Positions 22,966 through 35,676 are shown, counted from the stretch's first letter. The stretch: DNA of 64,000 bases from Seriola aureovittata (GCF_021018895.1 NC_079384.1:18529640-18593639); one strand, 5' to 3'. Notes: generated by a model not told the origin, from the letters alone. Numbers and translations are program-made.

Positions 22966-24775
22966 TGAGGGCTGCATTTATCAGCCTGTCACACACTGTC
23001 ACATTTGACAGGGAAAACCCTCCTGATTAATAGCTAATATTAATCAATTAATAACTAATAATTCTGTCTTTAAGGTAAAAATAAACCTCAGCTTTTTTTT
23101 TTTAAATCACGCTTTATTGTACAACGTTAAATTCTTTACTGATCTTATACTGTATGTTCTTTTCTTCAATTTTTACACTACAAATGTAACATGTTCTAAC
23201 AGCATTATTCACAAGACCATTTACAGTACAGTTCAGTTCTATTTACACCCTCATATTTCAGACAGGCTCATCAGCTCTCTGTTTAGATCTTGGCCTGGTT
23301 CTGGATCAATCTCTGCCACACAGAGCCTTGTATACTGTCAGGTTCAGATAAAAAGAGAAAATAAACTTCTCTCCAGTCAGCCTGTGTAACTACGACAGTC
23401 ATGCAAACGACTGTCGTTGACACTTGGTGCACAAAAGGGAACCAGTGACATCATCATCCTTGTGAACGCCCACAAGAGGTTAAATACCTGGGTCTCCACA
23501 CCAGAAAGTAGGACCAGTCCTAGCCTGGTCAGATGCGTACACGAACTGATGAAGCCTCTTGGATGAGAGGTGAAACGTCTTCCCAGACAAATAACCTAGT
23601 CCAGTTGTTTTCGATTTAAAAAACTCCTTTAGGTTCTCTCCAGTCAGTTTAATCCATCACAAGGCCTGAGAATACTTAAACAAACTAGTTCATATTATGT
23701 ACTGGCTACAGGCAAAAGATATTATGGCTTTTTCAAAGCACCTCCTCCTGGCTCCACTGCAAGTGTGTTTGGATTCAGGTGTTTTAATGTTTATTTTCAA
23801 TTTGCGCATAAAAAAGAGTGAAACTGTTGATTAAAAAAAAAAAATCGCAAATAACAAGAAAACGCCTCAAACTAGACTTAACCAGTAAATAATGTTGTAC
23901 ATGAAGCATGTGACTTGAGATGAAAAGAATACCTTCAACCAGGACACACAGCCGTGGGGTGTGTGATGAAAAGCCACAGTCGAGCTGCAGGTGAGTGATG
24001 CTGTCGGTGACTGAAGCCCCATGCTGCTGGTTTTCCTGCTTTTTAAATGACTGATGGTTTAGAGGCGACTTATCATTGTCATGTTTGAATGTTTGATGCC
24101 ATCAGTGTTAATGGCAGTTCTTTTTGAGATGTAAAAATGTAAAAAAAATAGCTTCTATTATAACTCCTTCATGCCAACCCATATTCGTCTTTTGTGTCAG
24201 CCCTGTGTGCACATGTCTGCTGTAGAAAAACCATCTGAACAAATATACCACTGACAGATAAGGACTGGTACTGGATAAGAATAATGTTAAACTATAAGCA
24301 CAGTCACACTTCTGTCTGCACATGATCATTTATGGAGGAGAAAAAGATGCCACCTGTCCAATTTCACACACAGCTGTTGGCAGCTGTTCCGTTGCTGACT
24401 TCATCTCGGTTAACTTCTGTTTTTTGGCACTCGAGCACTGGTTTCCAGTCCAACAGCGCCCAGGTATTGTTAAAATGTGACATGACATAGTGTTCCAGAG
24501 TTAAGTATCTGGTATGAATGAAGGCTGAAATGTAGGGAAGATGACTAATGAGCTGATGATGTGATTTTCTTGCCCTGAGCACTACAAGAAGTGAAAAGAA
24601 CAATAAAAAAAAAAGCTCACTTGACAAGAATCTCCTTCACAACTGACTCATTCACAGTATTTTCTGTTGAATAAAACGGATTTTATTTTATTTGCACATA
24701 AAGAATTATAATAAAATGACTGATTATTGGTCTTAACAAGGAGAATTTAATATTTCTTTCTATTAATGTTCTTTC
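22966..24775. other. non-coding with one dispersed repeat
   Basis: A TTAAT-rich segment (23028-23065) and T and A homopolymers (23093-23103, 23834-23844) are present, plus the repeat at 23455-23620. No gene seen. Confidence 0.5.
23455..23620 (+). repeat. dispersed repeat with GAACTGATGAAGCCTCTTGG motif
   Basis: Contains TGGGTCTCCACACCAGAAAG, CCAGTCCTAGCCTGGTCAG, GAACTGATGAAGCCTCTTGG, ATGAGAGGTGAAACGTCTTC and AGTCCAGTTGTTTTCG. This is a familiar fish repeat. A reverse piece of the same family lies at 42748-42812. Confidence 0.7.
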
Positions 24776-24776
24776 C

Positions 24777-25405
24777 TTTAAAAGGTCAGTTACTTGCTGT
24801 TGTAATAGGGACTACTTCTTTGTAAGTAAGTCATTCAAATTCATGTGTTCAGAGTGAGCTCTGGATTATCCTGAGTGACAGACACCATCTAAAAAAAAAA
24901 ACACAATTTGCTTTTTAGTTTTTCGTTAGCATTGTGGTGCTATGGATGGCGATATTGGCCTGTTTGTGAACCACTTGTAGTTGTTTTCCAACTAGCTTCA
25001 CAATGAGGTTCATATTTGTAGTTTTGAGTGAAATATGAATATTGGATGAATTACTGTGAAATTTGATGCAGACATTTGTGTTCGCCTCAGGATGAAGTGT
25101 AACGACTCTAGTGATCCCTTCACTTTTCCTCTAGCGCCATCATCAGGTCAAAAGTTTTGTTTATCCAGTACGTTGATTTATGAACAAAAAAAACGCAAAC
25201 CTAACAACATTCCCATCAGCCTCAGCCACTTTGTGTTTAATGTTAATTAGCTAACATTAACATGCTAAAACAATAAACTAAACAAGTAAACATTATACCT
25301 GCTGAACATCAGCATGTTAGCTTTGTCATTTTGAGCATGTTAGCATGCTGATGTTAGCCATGGATAATTGAGAAAATATATTTTTATAATTTTGGTGAAC
25401 TGACC
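24777..25405. mobile_element. possible MITE ends (TTAAAGGGTCAGTT type) around a family A copy
   Basis: The left end reads TTAAAAGGTCAGTTACTTGC (from 24778). The right end, reverse-complemented, reads TTAAAGGGTCAGTTCACCAA, followed inward by AATTATAAAAATATATTTTC. The right part matches the end of an abundant fish MITE. Between them sits a family A repeat. Either the two ends belong to one element interrupted by family A, or the left match is chance; only 14 of the first 15 or so bases agree. Confidence 0.4.
24926..25362 (+). repeat. dispersed repeat family A, best-preserved copy
   Basis: Near full length: TTCATATTTGTAGTTTTGAG, GATGCAGACATTTGTGTTCG, CTCAGGATGAAGTGTAACGA, CTTTTCCTCTAGCGCCATCA, CATTCCCATCAGCCTCAGCC, TTATACCTGCTGAACATCAG, GAGCATGTTAGCATGCTGAT. 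It serves as the reference for the other copies in this window. Confidence 0.88.
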
Positions 25406-28400
25406 CTTTAATGTGACTGCATTCAGTTCAGACTGGAGCCATGTTGGAAGCATTAGGGACACATTGTTGGGCTGTATGAGTGATTTGTAAATTTGCCGGT
25501 GCGTGTGTGAAAAGTGTTTATGTTTCCAACATGTGCCATCAACAGCACGTGTTGCTCATCATCCTGGGACATCACAGAGCCCCTGAACAGGTTTAACCCC
25601 TGGGAGACGACACAACAGGTCAATGACCCAGTCCCTGCGGCCATAGGCAATAATGTTCTGCACTGAACACACAGCACTCACCTCGCTTTCCACTCAGCAC
25701 TGCCATAGTGAAGCTGCATGTCGGCCTGGTGGATTCCCCATCGGCTACAGTCTTTAACTGACAACCGACCATGTTGGCACAATTGATGTGTTTTAAAAGC
25801 TGGCAGCAGAACCATCAGTGTCTCCTCCTGCTGCATTCCTCATCCATCAGTCTCCACATTGTCCGAAGGCAGCGATAGGAAGCTGAAAAGCAACACAACC
25901 CAAGAAGGAATGTGTTAAATTCTCTTACTTATGATCACGTGACCCATTATTACACATCAAGCTCCGTAAGGTGTGTTTTCAACACCCTGCATTTCTGCTC
26001 AGGACCTCTCCCCGGGGGAGGGAATGAGTTCATGTTTTTCAGGAACCGATTCATCCTTCAGGACAATGGACCACTCACAATTTCCCAGGGTGCAGTGCTG
26101 AGTTGCACCAATCAGATGCCTGGGAATCAATGCACATAGTTTCTTTTTATTTCCTAAGGAGTCAAAAGGGTGGAGCTAACCATCTGATAGCATGAAACTG
26201 CTTCCTTCCTTGGCGAATACTGAAACCAACAAAGAAAAGTTAACACCCAGAAATGACCTGTTCTTCCCCACTGTAACAATAAAGTGTGCAGCTAATTATA
26301 CATTTATGATGTTTGACAGCAATGATGAAACCCTTACTCCAAATGAAGGATTCTTTGGAAACTACTAATATGCAGGAGCTAATTGGTCGCCATTTTTAGA
26401 AAATGGAGTTTTAAAAAAAGTATATAGCACATGGAACCCTCAATGAAAACACATCTAAGAACAGGCTGTATTTGTGTTTCATTTTTGCCTTTTGAACTGT
26501 ATTTAGATTGAAGCTTTTATATAATTATATACTGTATAACTTATTTGAAACCCAGTCAACAGGAGATGATAGCAGGGAAACAAATACCTCCTACCCTCAT
26601 AACTACTGCTTGTGGACTTAAAATGCATTTCAGTGTAGTCGTGATACAACTCTGACCACAAGGTGTCGTGTTTTAGTCAATTTTAGATTTTATTTGTTCA
26701 GATTCAGATTTTTCCATTGATTAGGGTTCAGGTTCTGAATCTTGCACATAATTTGAAAAAGAAACCAAGAAATGTAAGTTTTGGATGCCTCATGCTGGGA
26801 TCAGACTAGGCAACACTTATGTCTATCAAGGAGACTGGACAGTCATCAAAGCATTATTTTCTTCCTTTCAGGAATATGACACAGGAGAGCGGTGTTCGAT
26901 TCCCATGTGAAAGTATCAGTTCATGTTGTTTCTATGATCATGACCGTTCCACACAGTAAACCACTTTGTAATTATTGTAACCATGACAATAAAGATCATC
27001 TAATGTAACCTAAACATAACCGAGCCATGACTGCTTTTTTGGAAACTATGGCGACGAAGGTAGGTAAACCTGTTCATGCAGTCCACGTTGATGAAACGAC
27101 CTGTATGGTTGTCCAGGTTGGAGGACTCGTTGCTTTCAAGACAGTCGTCATGTCAGACATGTAAAATGACTTTGCCGGCCTGGTTGACGTGTTAAAGAGA
27201 TTGGTGAGGAGGGACCAGGATCAGTAATGTCGACAACCTTAGTATCCAAAGTGCCATAATGCTGGTCGTAGAATTTGTCTAACAGAGTACGAGTTATGAC
27301 AGAGTGTCTGTCAGAGCCTCCTGAGGTGCACAACAGATGTAGAATTGGTTGCCTTGCATGAGGACTGTTGCGAATTCACAAATTCTAACTACCATTCGAT
27401 TGTTGAGGAAAATGTATAATTTGATCTGCAATGATCCATCTGAATCTAAATTCAGCATTCATAAAATGCCACTGATTCTAACCTCTGGTAAGCCCTGTTG
27501 TCCTCCGGGAAACTAGGCAATCGTTCTCTTCGTGAAGGGAAAACGGAGGAAATTAGCAAACTACTGGAAACTTCTAATATGTGGAAGCATTTTGGATTCA
27601 ACACAACACAATACCCAACCCTACTGACAACCACCATTGATGTTATGGGCAACTGAATCCCAATCTGTGTAGTCCAGTGTGGTTTTCATGAGTCCAAGCA
27701 GTATCAGATCAGCTGAGACATGTTGTAAATTGGGTGTAGGTGACTCATCCCACACTTTCAGAACATTTTCATGGTTTAAGCCAAACGATCTGCTCCACAC
27801 CTCCTATCAATTCCCGGCCAAACTCATGTAATTGGTCTCTTTAGCTTGTGGATGACAGAAAAACTGAATAATTTCATCATCCAGATTGTGTTTGGTTACT
27901 AAAATACACTGTTGGTATGGCAACAGACAAAAGTCTTGTGTCAGATCTGGACAGTCATCAAAGCATCATTTTCCCCCTCCAAAACTCTGCTGGTGTGACC
28001 GAGGAGATTGATAACGTCTGAGGTGGATTAGAAAGGAAGGATGACACATCACTCAGGTCTTCTTTAAATAGACGTGTCGACCATGTCACCTCTCTATGAC
28101 CTGACACACTGCTCTCTACATGCACTGGGGACAGCTGTCACTCATGCCCACTCATCTGAATGGGGAAAAACCAGACACATGCCCCATGGTCCCCCATCAC
28201 TGTGTGTATATTAATGCAGATCTGGATCTAGATTCAGATTGAAAATATTACTATTGTTAAAATAACATTCTGAAAATTGTGCACCTGTTGTGATGATTAA
28301 TTGGTGTTTAGTGCTTGTTGCATTGTGCTTGGTGTTTTACAGACTGCAAACCCACTCAACACACTTTGAAAGTTCAAAGAAAAGCTAGTAAGTGGGCCTT

Positions 28401-28619
28401 GAGTTTGAATCATTCAATCAAACTTAGGTCTAGAATGAACCTTGAAGCTTTGGATGTTCAATGTTCAAAAAGGTCTCTTGACCTTCCACCAATTTCATTA
28501 AAGCTGCATTAAGAAATATTTCTATTTGAGCAGTGGTTTAAATGACTGTGTAATGTGAAAAGTGTCGCTTGTAGTGACAGATCCACTGCAGTGAAAATGA
28601 CCGGCCCAGCATCAAACTA
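25406..28619. other. non-coding; contains a 27-bp direct repeat pair
   Basis: CTGGACAGTCATCAAAGCAT occurs at 26835 and again at 27947, extending to 27 bp with one mismatch. Between them is a 61-codon minus-strand open frame (27148-27333) of protein-like composition but no known motif. Nothing else recognised. Confidence 0.45.
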
Positions 28620-28765
28620 CAGACACACAAATTTAGCAACCAGCTGGTGAACAACATGGAGCATTTAGTAGTTAGAGCCACATAATTTCCTCTGTAGAGG
28701 GGAGAGAGCAAAAACAGAGCTAAAAGCACAATGAATATTAGACTACCATTGATCAAATGGTCATA
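28620..28765 (+). repeat. dispersed repeat C (GAGCATTTAG...AACAGAGCTAAAAG)
   Basis: Contains AGCATCAAACTACAGACACA, ATGGAGCATTTAGTAGTTAG, AGCCACATAATTTCCTCTG, AAAAACAGAGCTAAAAGCAC and GAATATTAG. It aligns with the copy at 39025-39165 and with a repeat I recall as common in percomorphs. Confidence 0.65.
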
Positions 28766-30659
28766 AGCACACCTCCACATCAGTTAGCCAGTGTCTGCTA
28801 GATGTCTAAGAAGGAACATTTTCCATTTAAACTCTATGAGCTAATGAGTTTTTAGGCTACCTGCTAAAAACATAGGAAAACAAAAGGCACCTAAAACGAA
28901 CCTCCTTGGCTGAGATTCTGTAGTATTGCAGATCAGAGTAATAGGGTTGGGTTGCACACAGATTCAGAAACTATACCTCCCCCCTCCCCCCTCCCCCTCC
29001 AAATCCCCAACCGCACTGTCTGCACAGCAGCAGCCAACTGTGGACTACACTGACATTCCAGCTGGGTCTAATTTGGCTGCTTTCCCCACCCCTTCTGTAA
29101 ATTTTATTTTCTAATCATAACTGTTTCCTCTTACGGTTATGTTAATATCTGGATATACACTCCTGCAGCCTCAGATCACTCTGAAGTGTTTGCGTGGTGT
29201 GTGATTAGGGGCGCCTGGCGAGCCTGGGGTCCGGCCTTCGCGTGGGTAGGCAGAGACAGCAGCAGTGGCAAGACTTTCCAGGAATATCTCAAATAAATCA
29301 GGTGTGATAGCTGAATGGAAAAAACGGCCCATTTTCCATGTCCACTTTCCAAATATCCCCTCTACGGGAAATCCAAGGTTTAACACCTTTTGTCATAGAA
29401 CACTTCTGCTGGTGTTTCGAACAAAAGACAAGAGAAACGGATTTTGTCTGTCAGTGTAAACAACATCTTTTTCCACGGGTTTGTTTGTTGTATTTTCCCA
29501 GGCAACAACAGAATCATCCGTTTACGCACCTCCGTCATGCTATCAGCCAGTCCTCCTCCTCCTGCTCTCATCCTCCCAAAGCTTTTCCAATACATTCTCA
29601 ACAACACTCTTTGAGTAATTGTAGTGGTCAATGCAGCAGGCCAGATATCCAAACAGGAAACAGGAAAAAGTGCTGAAATTATTCCGATCAAGTGAGATTG
29701 GATGATGGAAAACAAGGCAAGAGGAGACATGAAAGGAGGGTCAGAAAGTGCACTCTTGAAGTTGGCTTCACACCGCTGCTTGTTTTGATTGCTGTGATTA
29801 AAAATGGACAGCTGAAGACATGCCCAAAGTCACAGACTCATCTTGATTTTATCACAGCCCAGATTTAATCCTCTGGAATTATTTTTAGCTCGGTGCATCT
29901 GTGTTATCAGAGGTCTCCCGGTGACTGGATTCAGCTGTGTGGGATTATGTTTGAGGTGAGAGACGGAGGCCTTTGCATGCAGACGGGCCCAGAGTGCGGT
30001 CATGCAGAGGTCTCCCCATCCACACTGGGGCTGCTGCCATTAGAGGCTGGTCATGCTGTTGGCCTGTCACACAGTGTTGATGTTTGGATGGAGAAAATGT
30101 AAATGGAGTGTAATTTTTGGATGACAAATCTCTCCTCTTTCTCTCTCCTTTTTGTCATCTCCTGCCAGTGGTATCGATTCTGCAAATTAGTAAATATCGC
30201 CTTGTGAGACATTACAAAGAGAAGTGGATTAGATCATTTTCCTATCATAGCACTCCTTCGTGTCTCGGTGCACTTGACCGCTCATTGCTTTGGTGAGAGG
30301 CGAATGGGTTATATCATTTCTTGAGGTTTGGTTGTCTGATTGCCATAGGAAACAACATTAGGAGAATGATAGAGGTGAAACCGAGTACCTCCATCCCAGG
30401 CCTGTCAGATGGTCACAGCTTCAGCAAAACACCATTTGAACTAAGGATATTTGCTACTTGCGTGTTCCAAAATTGGCATTTTGTTCTGTTTTTTACTAAC
30501 CAATCAGGAGTGAGTGATGCAGCCTTCCAGAAAATGTCATTTTCAGCTTACATGGAAGCTGCAGTTGCTGTTGGTAGCAAGTTTTTCCCATCAATCAAGG
30601 AAATAGACCAGTTTACTAAAACTTTAAGGTACGATGATATTCACCAGCCAGCCACAACA
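28766..30659. other. non-coding, includes a C-rich purine-pyrimidine tract
   Basis: The tract CCTCCCCCCTCCCCCCTCCC at 28976-28999 is the only clear structure. A somewhat GC-richer, repeat-free stretch at 29170-29420 has open frames on both strands but no recognisable product. Confidence 0.45.
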
Positions 30660-31081
30660 TTAGAGGTCTGATGTTTTACACTTTTTCTGTGTTTAATGAA
30701 GTTTTGATATCCAGCCCCTCTCAGTGTAGTTTTATATTTCCCAGCTTTGAGCCTCTCTTCTGATTGGCTGACTGTTTTCTGTGTGATCCAATAAAAATAT
30801 AGTAATTTCAGGTAAATCACTCAGAGAAACCAAATCCTGCAAGGTTGGATGGTGGGGTCCAGGTGGGCGGAGGTGACTGCTTTGTTGTGACATCACAAAG
30901 TTACAGAAGTCCTGACGGCTGGTTTTAAGGCTCAGTTTCTGAATACAGGCTGTGTGCATTTTCTGTGTGTGTGTGTGGACTTAGCGCTTTGATACTTTCA
31001 CAGTATTAATATAGAACCTAGACCTGCTTTATAATCACACAACACATGGTCATCTACGTTTAAGCTGTATGGAACCTTTAA
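30660..31081 (+). mobile_element. MITE family D, copy 1
   Basis: About 422 bp, homologous over its whole length to 54414-54889. The strongest shared blocks are CACTCAGAGAAACCAAATCC, TTGTTGTGACATCACAAAGT, GGCTCAGTTTCTGAATACAG and TACTTTCACAGTATTAATAT. The right end, reverse-complemented, is TTAAAGGTTCCATACAGC. The left end is a decayed TTAGAGGTCTGATG. It has TTAA at the right boundary and no coding capacity. The TTAA ends suggest a piggyBac-type non-autonomous element; that is inference. Confidence 0.75.
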
Positions 31082-32861
31082 AATCGTATGGCTGATCAGT
31101 GTATACAGCCTTGAGAAGAGTGTTTGAACCATGTTTTAAAAGACTGAAAATGCCAGAAAGGAGAGAGACTTGTCATGAAAAAAGTAGTGATAACATCAAA
31201 TAAGAATGCAGTAAAATTTCTCTTTTGTTCCTCCGTTGTCCTCATTTGAAGCCTGTGGCACACATGTGACTACCCAATAAAAAGCCATGGTACAGTAGCT
31301 GCGATGTTCCCATCTAGGAAGCAAATGTAACAAGACTGTTGTTTTTGTGCAGCACGTGGACACTGGGTAATACAGTACGAGAGTGGGTGTGTTGACGCAA
31401 CAACACGCGTCAATCTGTGTCAGAATATGGGTTCACATACAAAACAATAGCCACAAATGTTTTGACAAATGTCTTAGATTGGCAACACAACTGCTGCTTA
31501 AATGTCAAAAACATAAAAAAAGAAAATCCCATTCCTGGTCCTAATGTTGATTCTAGTGACAACAGAATTTGTTTGCGGACTGAATGAATTCCACAGAACA
31601 GTTTTGCAGTTTCGAGGCTTGTGGTTGACCAGTCAGCTAAGTTCAGCTCTGTAAACTCCACTCAGATGTTTGCTGGTAGGAAGGTACTCTCTTGAACACT
31701 CTTGGGTCGCAGGGACCCAACTCTGATGTAGATTGTTGTTGTTGAATTGCAGGTGAAGAGTCCCTCTGGTGGGAAAAGTCCCAGTTGTGAAATGTCATTT
31801 TGCAAATTCACTCACTGCTGCATTTAACGTTGAACACACAGGAAAGAATTTGGTGTCAAAATGATAGGGAGGGTGGGTATCGGAAGGGTGAATGCTCCTG
31901 ACTCATGCAGCACTGTGGACTAAATCAGATGGACCTAATTGAAGCCACATTCCTACGAGTGAGGCCTGAATTCCAGAGCTATTCCTGCATACGGTACACA
32001 CTGGATACCACACACCCACTCACACATGCAGGCAAAAAAAAAAAAAAAAAAAACACACCTACGAGTGTAGGTGATGGCAGGCTTTCAGTTGGATAAAATA
32101 ATCTTGATTTCATCAGTTACACAGGAAGCAGAGGCTGTAAATGTCACAACTTGGAGCTCCTTATCTCTTCCCAGAGTGACATCAAAGAGGGCATTTCCAA
32201 ACTCTTGGATGTGCTTGAGAACTTTTTACAGAATGTGTGGTTGTGATTCACTGTGTTTACATAGAGACTTTCCCCACAGAGTGGCTTTGGCCACCCAGCC
32301 GTAACAGTCCATGAAAATGCAGGGTCAAGACATCAAAGACTTTTTGGAGATTATTCCAGTCAGGAGCATGAAATAACACTGTGACAAATACAACTCGCAT
32401 GGCAGGATACAATGTCCCTCATCCGTTCGCATTCTGGTCTCAATCAGATTGCTTATAAATGTCCAAAATTAAATCAGGCCGCTCCCTGGAATGTGGCTTC
32501 ATGGTTGTACTGAAGCTTAACACAAACAGGTCAACACTTAGCACCATGAACAGACTGCCCTGTCTTCAATAAGTCCACTATCAGGTGGTTCTTGCATCTT
32601 ATTCACTTAACTCATTTAGACTGCTCAGTATCAGAACAATGAAGACATTTATTACATAGCCGCAAGATGAATGAAAATTACAATGAGGTAATGATGAGTG
32701 AAATATGTAATTTTAGCATCGCTTTAAAATAGGCGCTTTTCAGTCTGATTGAACAGTGTCACAACCTCCTCTGATGGTGGGGGGGTGGGGGCGATGTGTC
32801 CGATAACCTTCCAGACTTGACAATCTCACTCACTTCACACTTGCCATTTTGAATTTTGTTT
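31082..32861. other. non-coding with an A20 tract
   Basis: Contains a run of 20 A (32034-32053), possibly a retrotransposed tail but with no recognisable body on either side, and a G-rich patch (32778-32792). No gene seen. Confidence 0.45.
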
Positions 32862-33000
32862 CGATTATTTGTCAAGCAAAAAAGCCAAACTGGTTCCAGC
32901 TAGTTAAAATAGAAGGTTTGCTGCTTTTCTCTGTTTTGTGTTGTTGCAAATGTAACATCCTCGGGTTTTGGACTTTTAGATTGACAAAACAACTTTTAGC
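32862..33000 (-). repeat. dispersed repeat family B, reverse copy
   Basis: CGATTATTTGTCAAGCAAAA, AGCCAAACTGGTTCCAGCTA, GGTTTGCTGCTTTTCTCTGT and AACATCCTCGGGTTTTGGAC are reverse-complement landmarks of family B. Confidence 0.75.
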
Positions 33001-33179
33001 TCCATGAAATAAGAATACAATTCATTACTTTGAGACTCAAAAACAGATTAAAGTTGCAGAATTTTTGGTGAGGTTTAGGAGGCAATGCGAGGCAGCAAGA
33101 TGTGATGATGACAGAGTCTTTGCTTCGTCTTTGCGTGCAGCCATTCAGAAAAGCTGTGAACACTTACTATTATGTATAG

Positions 33180-33341
33180 TTTATATATATATCGACTGAT
33201 ATATCGATATCAGATTTTTTTAATCCCTAATATCGATATCTGCAGTTTATATATCGACCGATATATCGATATCAGATTTTTTTAATCCCTAATACCGATA
33301 TCTGCATCGGCCCCAAAAATCCAATATTGGCCGGGCTCTAG
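33180..33341 (+). repeat. ATATCGATATC-type repeat with a tandem duplication
   Basis: Two adjacent copies (33180-33245 and 33246-33307) of a unit of about 62-66 bp share GATATATCGATATCAGATTT and TTTTAATCCCTAATA. They are followed by GCATCGGCCCCAAAAATCCA and ATATTGGCCGGGCTCTAG, the close of a common fish repeat whose inverted GATATC/CCGATAT words suggest a DNA-transposon origin. Confidence 0.75.
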
Positions 33342-35674
33342 TTTCAAGCATACTGAACCCTTCATCAGCGACTAAGTCATTTTCTTTCTGCACATTCAAA
33401 ATGCAGCAACTTTGATGGAGCATCTAGTGTAGTTTCACCTGCTGCTACCTGCTGTTTGTATCAAATGAAAATGTCATTGTGTCAATGTCAACAGCCAGGT
33501 AACCTGTAACACCTGAGCCATTTTCCTTCTGAAGGTGAGTCAATGAACACCAGATCACCTGTCTTTATGGGAAACTATATCTTGTCCACTGTGGTTCTGG
33601 TTTACGGCTCAGAGGAGCCCATCATGAGTCAGCTAACCATGATGCCATCAAAGCTGAAGCCCAATGTTTGGGAAGTCACTCTGGAAAAGCTACCCATAAC
33701 CATGCATCCTAAAGTTGTAATGAGATTTTTAAAGGTCTGGAAAGGCTTTTTTAATTTATTCTAACTTAGTTCTCACATGATTTATATTGAGAGGTTATTG
33801 TTTGCTGTAATTATTCCTAAAGTGATCCCTTCAGGATGAAAGGTAGGATGCAAAATTCACAACGTTTGTTCAGTGCAAAAATTCACTTTAAAATTCAGCC
33901 AAAGGCTTTAGCAGTTTGACTTGGACAAATCGAGTGGACATATTTTGTCCTGGTAGTCTTGTACAGGTCTGTTGCTTTGTTTTGTCCCAGCAACGATGAC
34001 TACCAGGAAGTATCACCAGTGTTGCCAACTTGGCAACTCTTAAGACCCTTTCTTTCCCATTTCAAAACAGCAACTAGTGACAAATCTGCTGCTGGACAGT
34101 GTTCATGTGTCTGTGTCTCTCTGGACTGACTGTTCAGTGAGTCAACCAATGAGCTGTGAATGTGCAAACTTAATGACCAATCACCTTTTGTTTATGTTAT
34201 AAACGATTTAACTTGGCGATTTAAGTTTTATTTCTCACAAGGCTGAGTTTACTCCAATGCCTGGATCCTCTCTGTTCACATCACCTCGGTTCCACAGTCT
34301 GAGCAACCCCATTAAAAGAGATTTTGAAATCAGAGGTTGATGTAGATGAATCTTGATGAGATGATAGTAGCCTGAAAAATAAAAATAGCTAATGATAAAT
34401 CTGATTATCGCAGGATCTTGCAACATCTAGAACAGTCAGTATCACTGAGTTTCACTTCAGTGTGACTCATCAAGGAAACACAGAGAGAGAATTTCATACA
34501 GAAAAGATGAGGCTTGGAAGACCACCATGTTTTGTCTAACTCAAACTGCAGAAGCTTCTAGTTTCTCTTGCTTCCTCTCACCTACAGACTTGATTTCATC
34601 CTGTTTCTTAAAGTGCAGTAGCCTCAGAAAAGGATGTGTTAACTGCCAATGTGGAAAGAAATGTGTATGCTTATGGCATGTGAATATTGTACTGATACAG
34701 AATTTTAAAAATCTAAACTTGATACAAGTAATTTTCTTATTCATGTTCAAGTTTTAATCTCCTTTATCGAGCACAATCCGTTGAGATTTTCCGATTAACT
34801 AAATGTGATGTAGTTACTGAAAATGAATGTCATTACAGTAACATGTTACCTCGTGATACCTCTACCACTGAAACCCATGGATATTAGAGGAAATTGCTTT
34901 GTTGTTTCCACTCTTGCATCTGCTGGTGGAGGTTTGTAATCTACTGTACTCTCCTTCATCCCTGGAGTTCCGCTCTCTGCTGTGTATACTGGGAAACTCT
35001 GGCAGGAAGTTTAGAGTGTGTGTCAGAGAGTGTATGCGCGGGCTATTGTCTACATGTGGGGTTGCGAGTGCACGCAGCCGGAGACAGCTGTGAAAACACC
35101 TCTCCGACACTGACCTCTGCAGAGCTACACATGCGGTCCAACCTGGCGAGGACGAGCACAGGTGACCCGTCTGGGACCAGGATTTGGAAGTTCAGTAACA
35201 GCAGAGAGACCTGTCCGTCACTGCTGTAAGATAATATTCTCCCATTGCTGCTTGTATGGTACTCATTGTGTAATAACTGATACATAACTGCTACAGGACG
35301 AACAGCATATTTCTGAGCCAGGGAAGTAAATTCTGCATTCACTGCCTTCCCCCACATTCCCTGGTTCCGCTTGTACTTTTCAATTTATTCCACAAATTCA
35401 ATTTATTTAAAGAAACCTGAGCAAGTTAGCGGCTAATTTTCTTTCATGAGAAATTCTCTGCACCAAAATAAGCCTGCTCACAATGAAAGGGAAAACAATC
35501 CTTTTGCCAATCAAAATGGAGCTCTCCAGCTGCCGAAATAGATCGCAGTCAGGACTCTATTTTGAATCCCGCCATCATCAGAGGCAGGCTCGGCCTTTAC
35601 ATTTCTCAAACCGCTCTCATAGTCAGATAGATGGCTCCACTAGAGTGTGGTCTCTTTATGTTGGAGCATCCGAC

Positions 35675-35676
<2 letters not shown>
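33342..35676. other. non-coding with a small repeat fragment
   Basis: 34018-34105 carries GTGTTGCCAACTTGGCAACT, AAAACAGCAACTAGTGACAA and ATCTGCTGCTGG, a decayed piece of a familiar fish repeat. The segment 34900-35230 is open in several frames on both strands, which argues against a single coding frame. No gene called. Confidence 0.45.

Noticed and set aside
26880..26910. Possible tRNA B box (GTTCGATTCCC)
   Set aside because: No A box at the right distance and no cloverleaf can be drawn.
30621..30640. TTTAAGGT word as the left end of MITE family D copy 1
   Set aside because: Alignment with copy 2 places the true start about 37 bp further right, at TTAGAGGTCTGATG.
32034..32053. A20 tract as tail of a processed pseudogene
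   Set aside because: No recognisable gene body upstream, no second-copy relationship, no flanking duplication seen.
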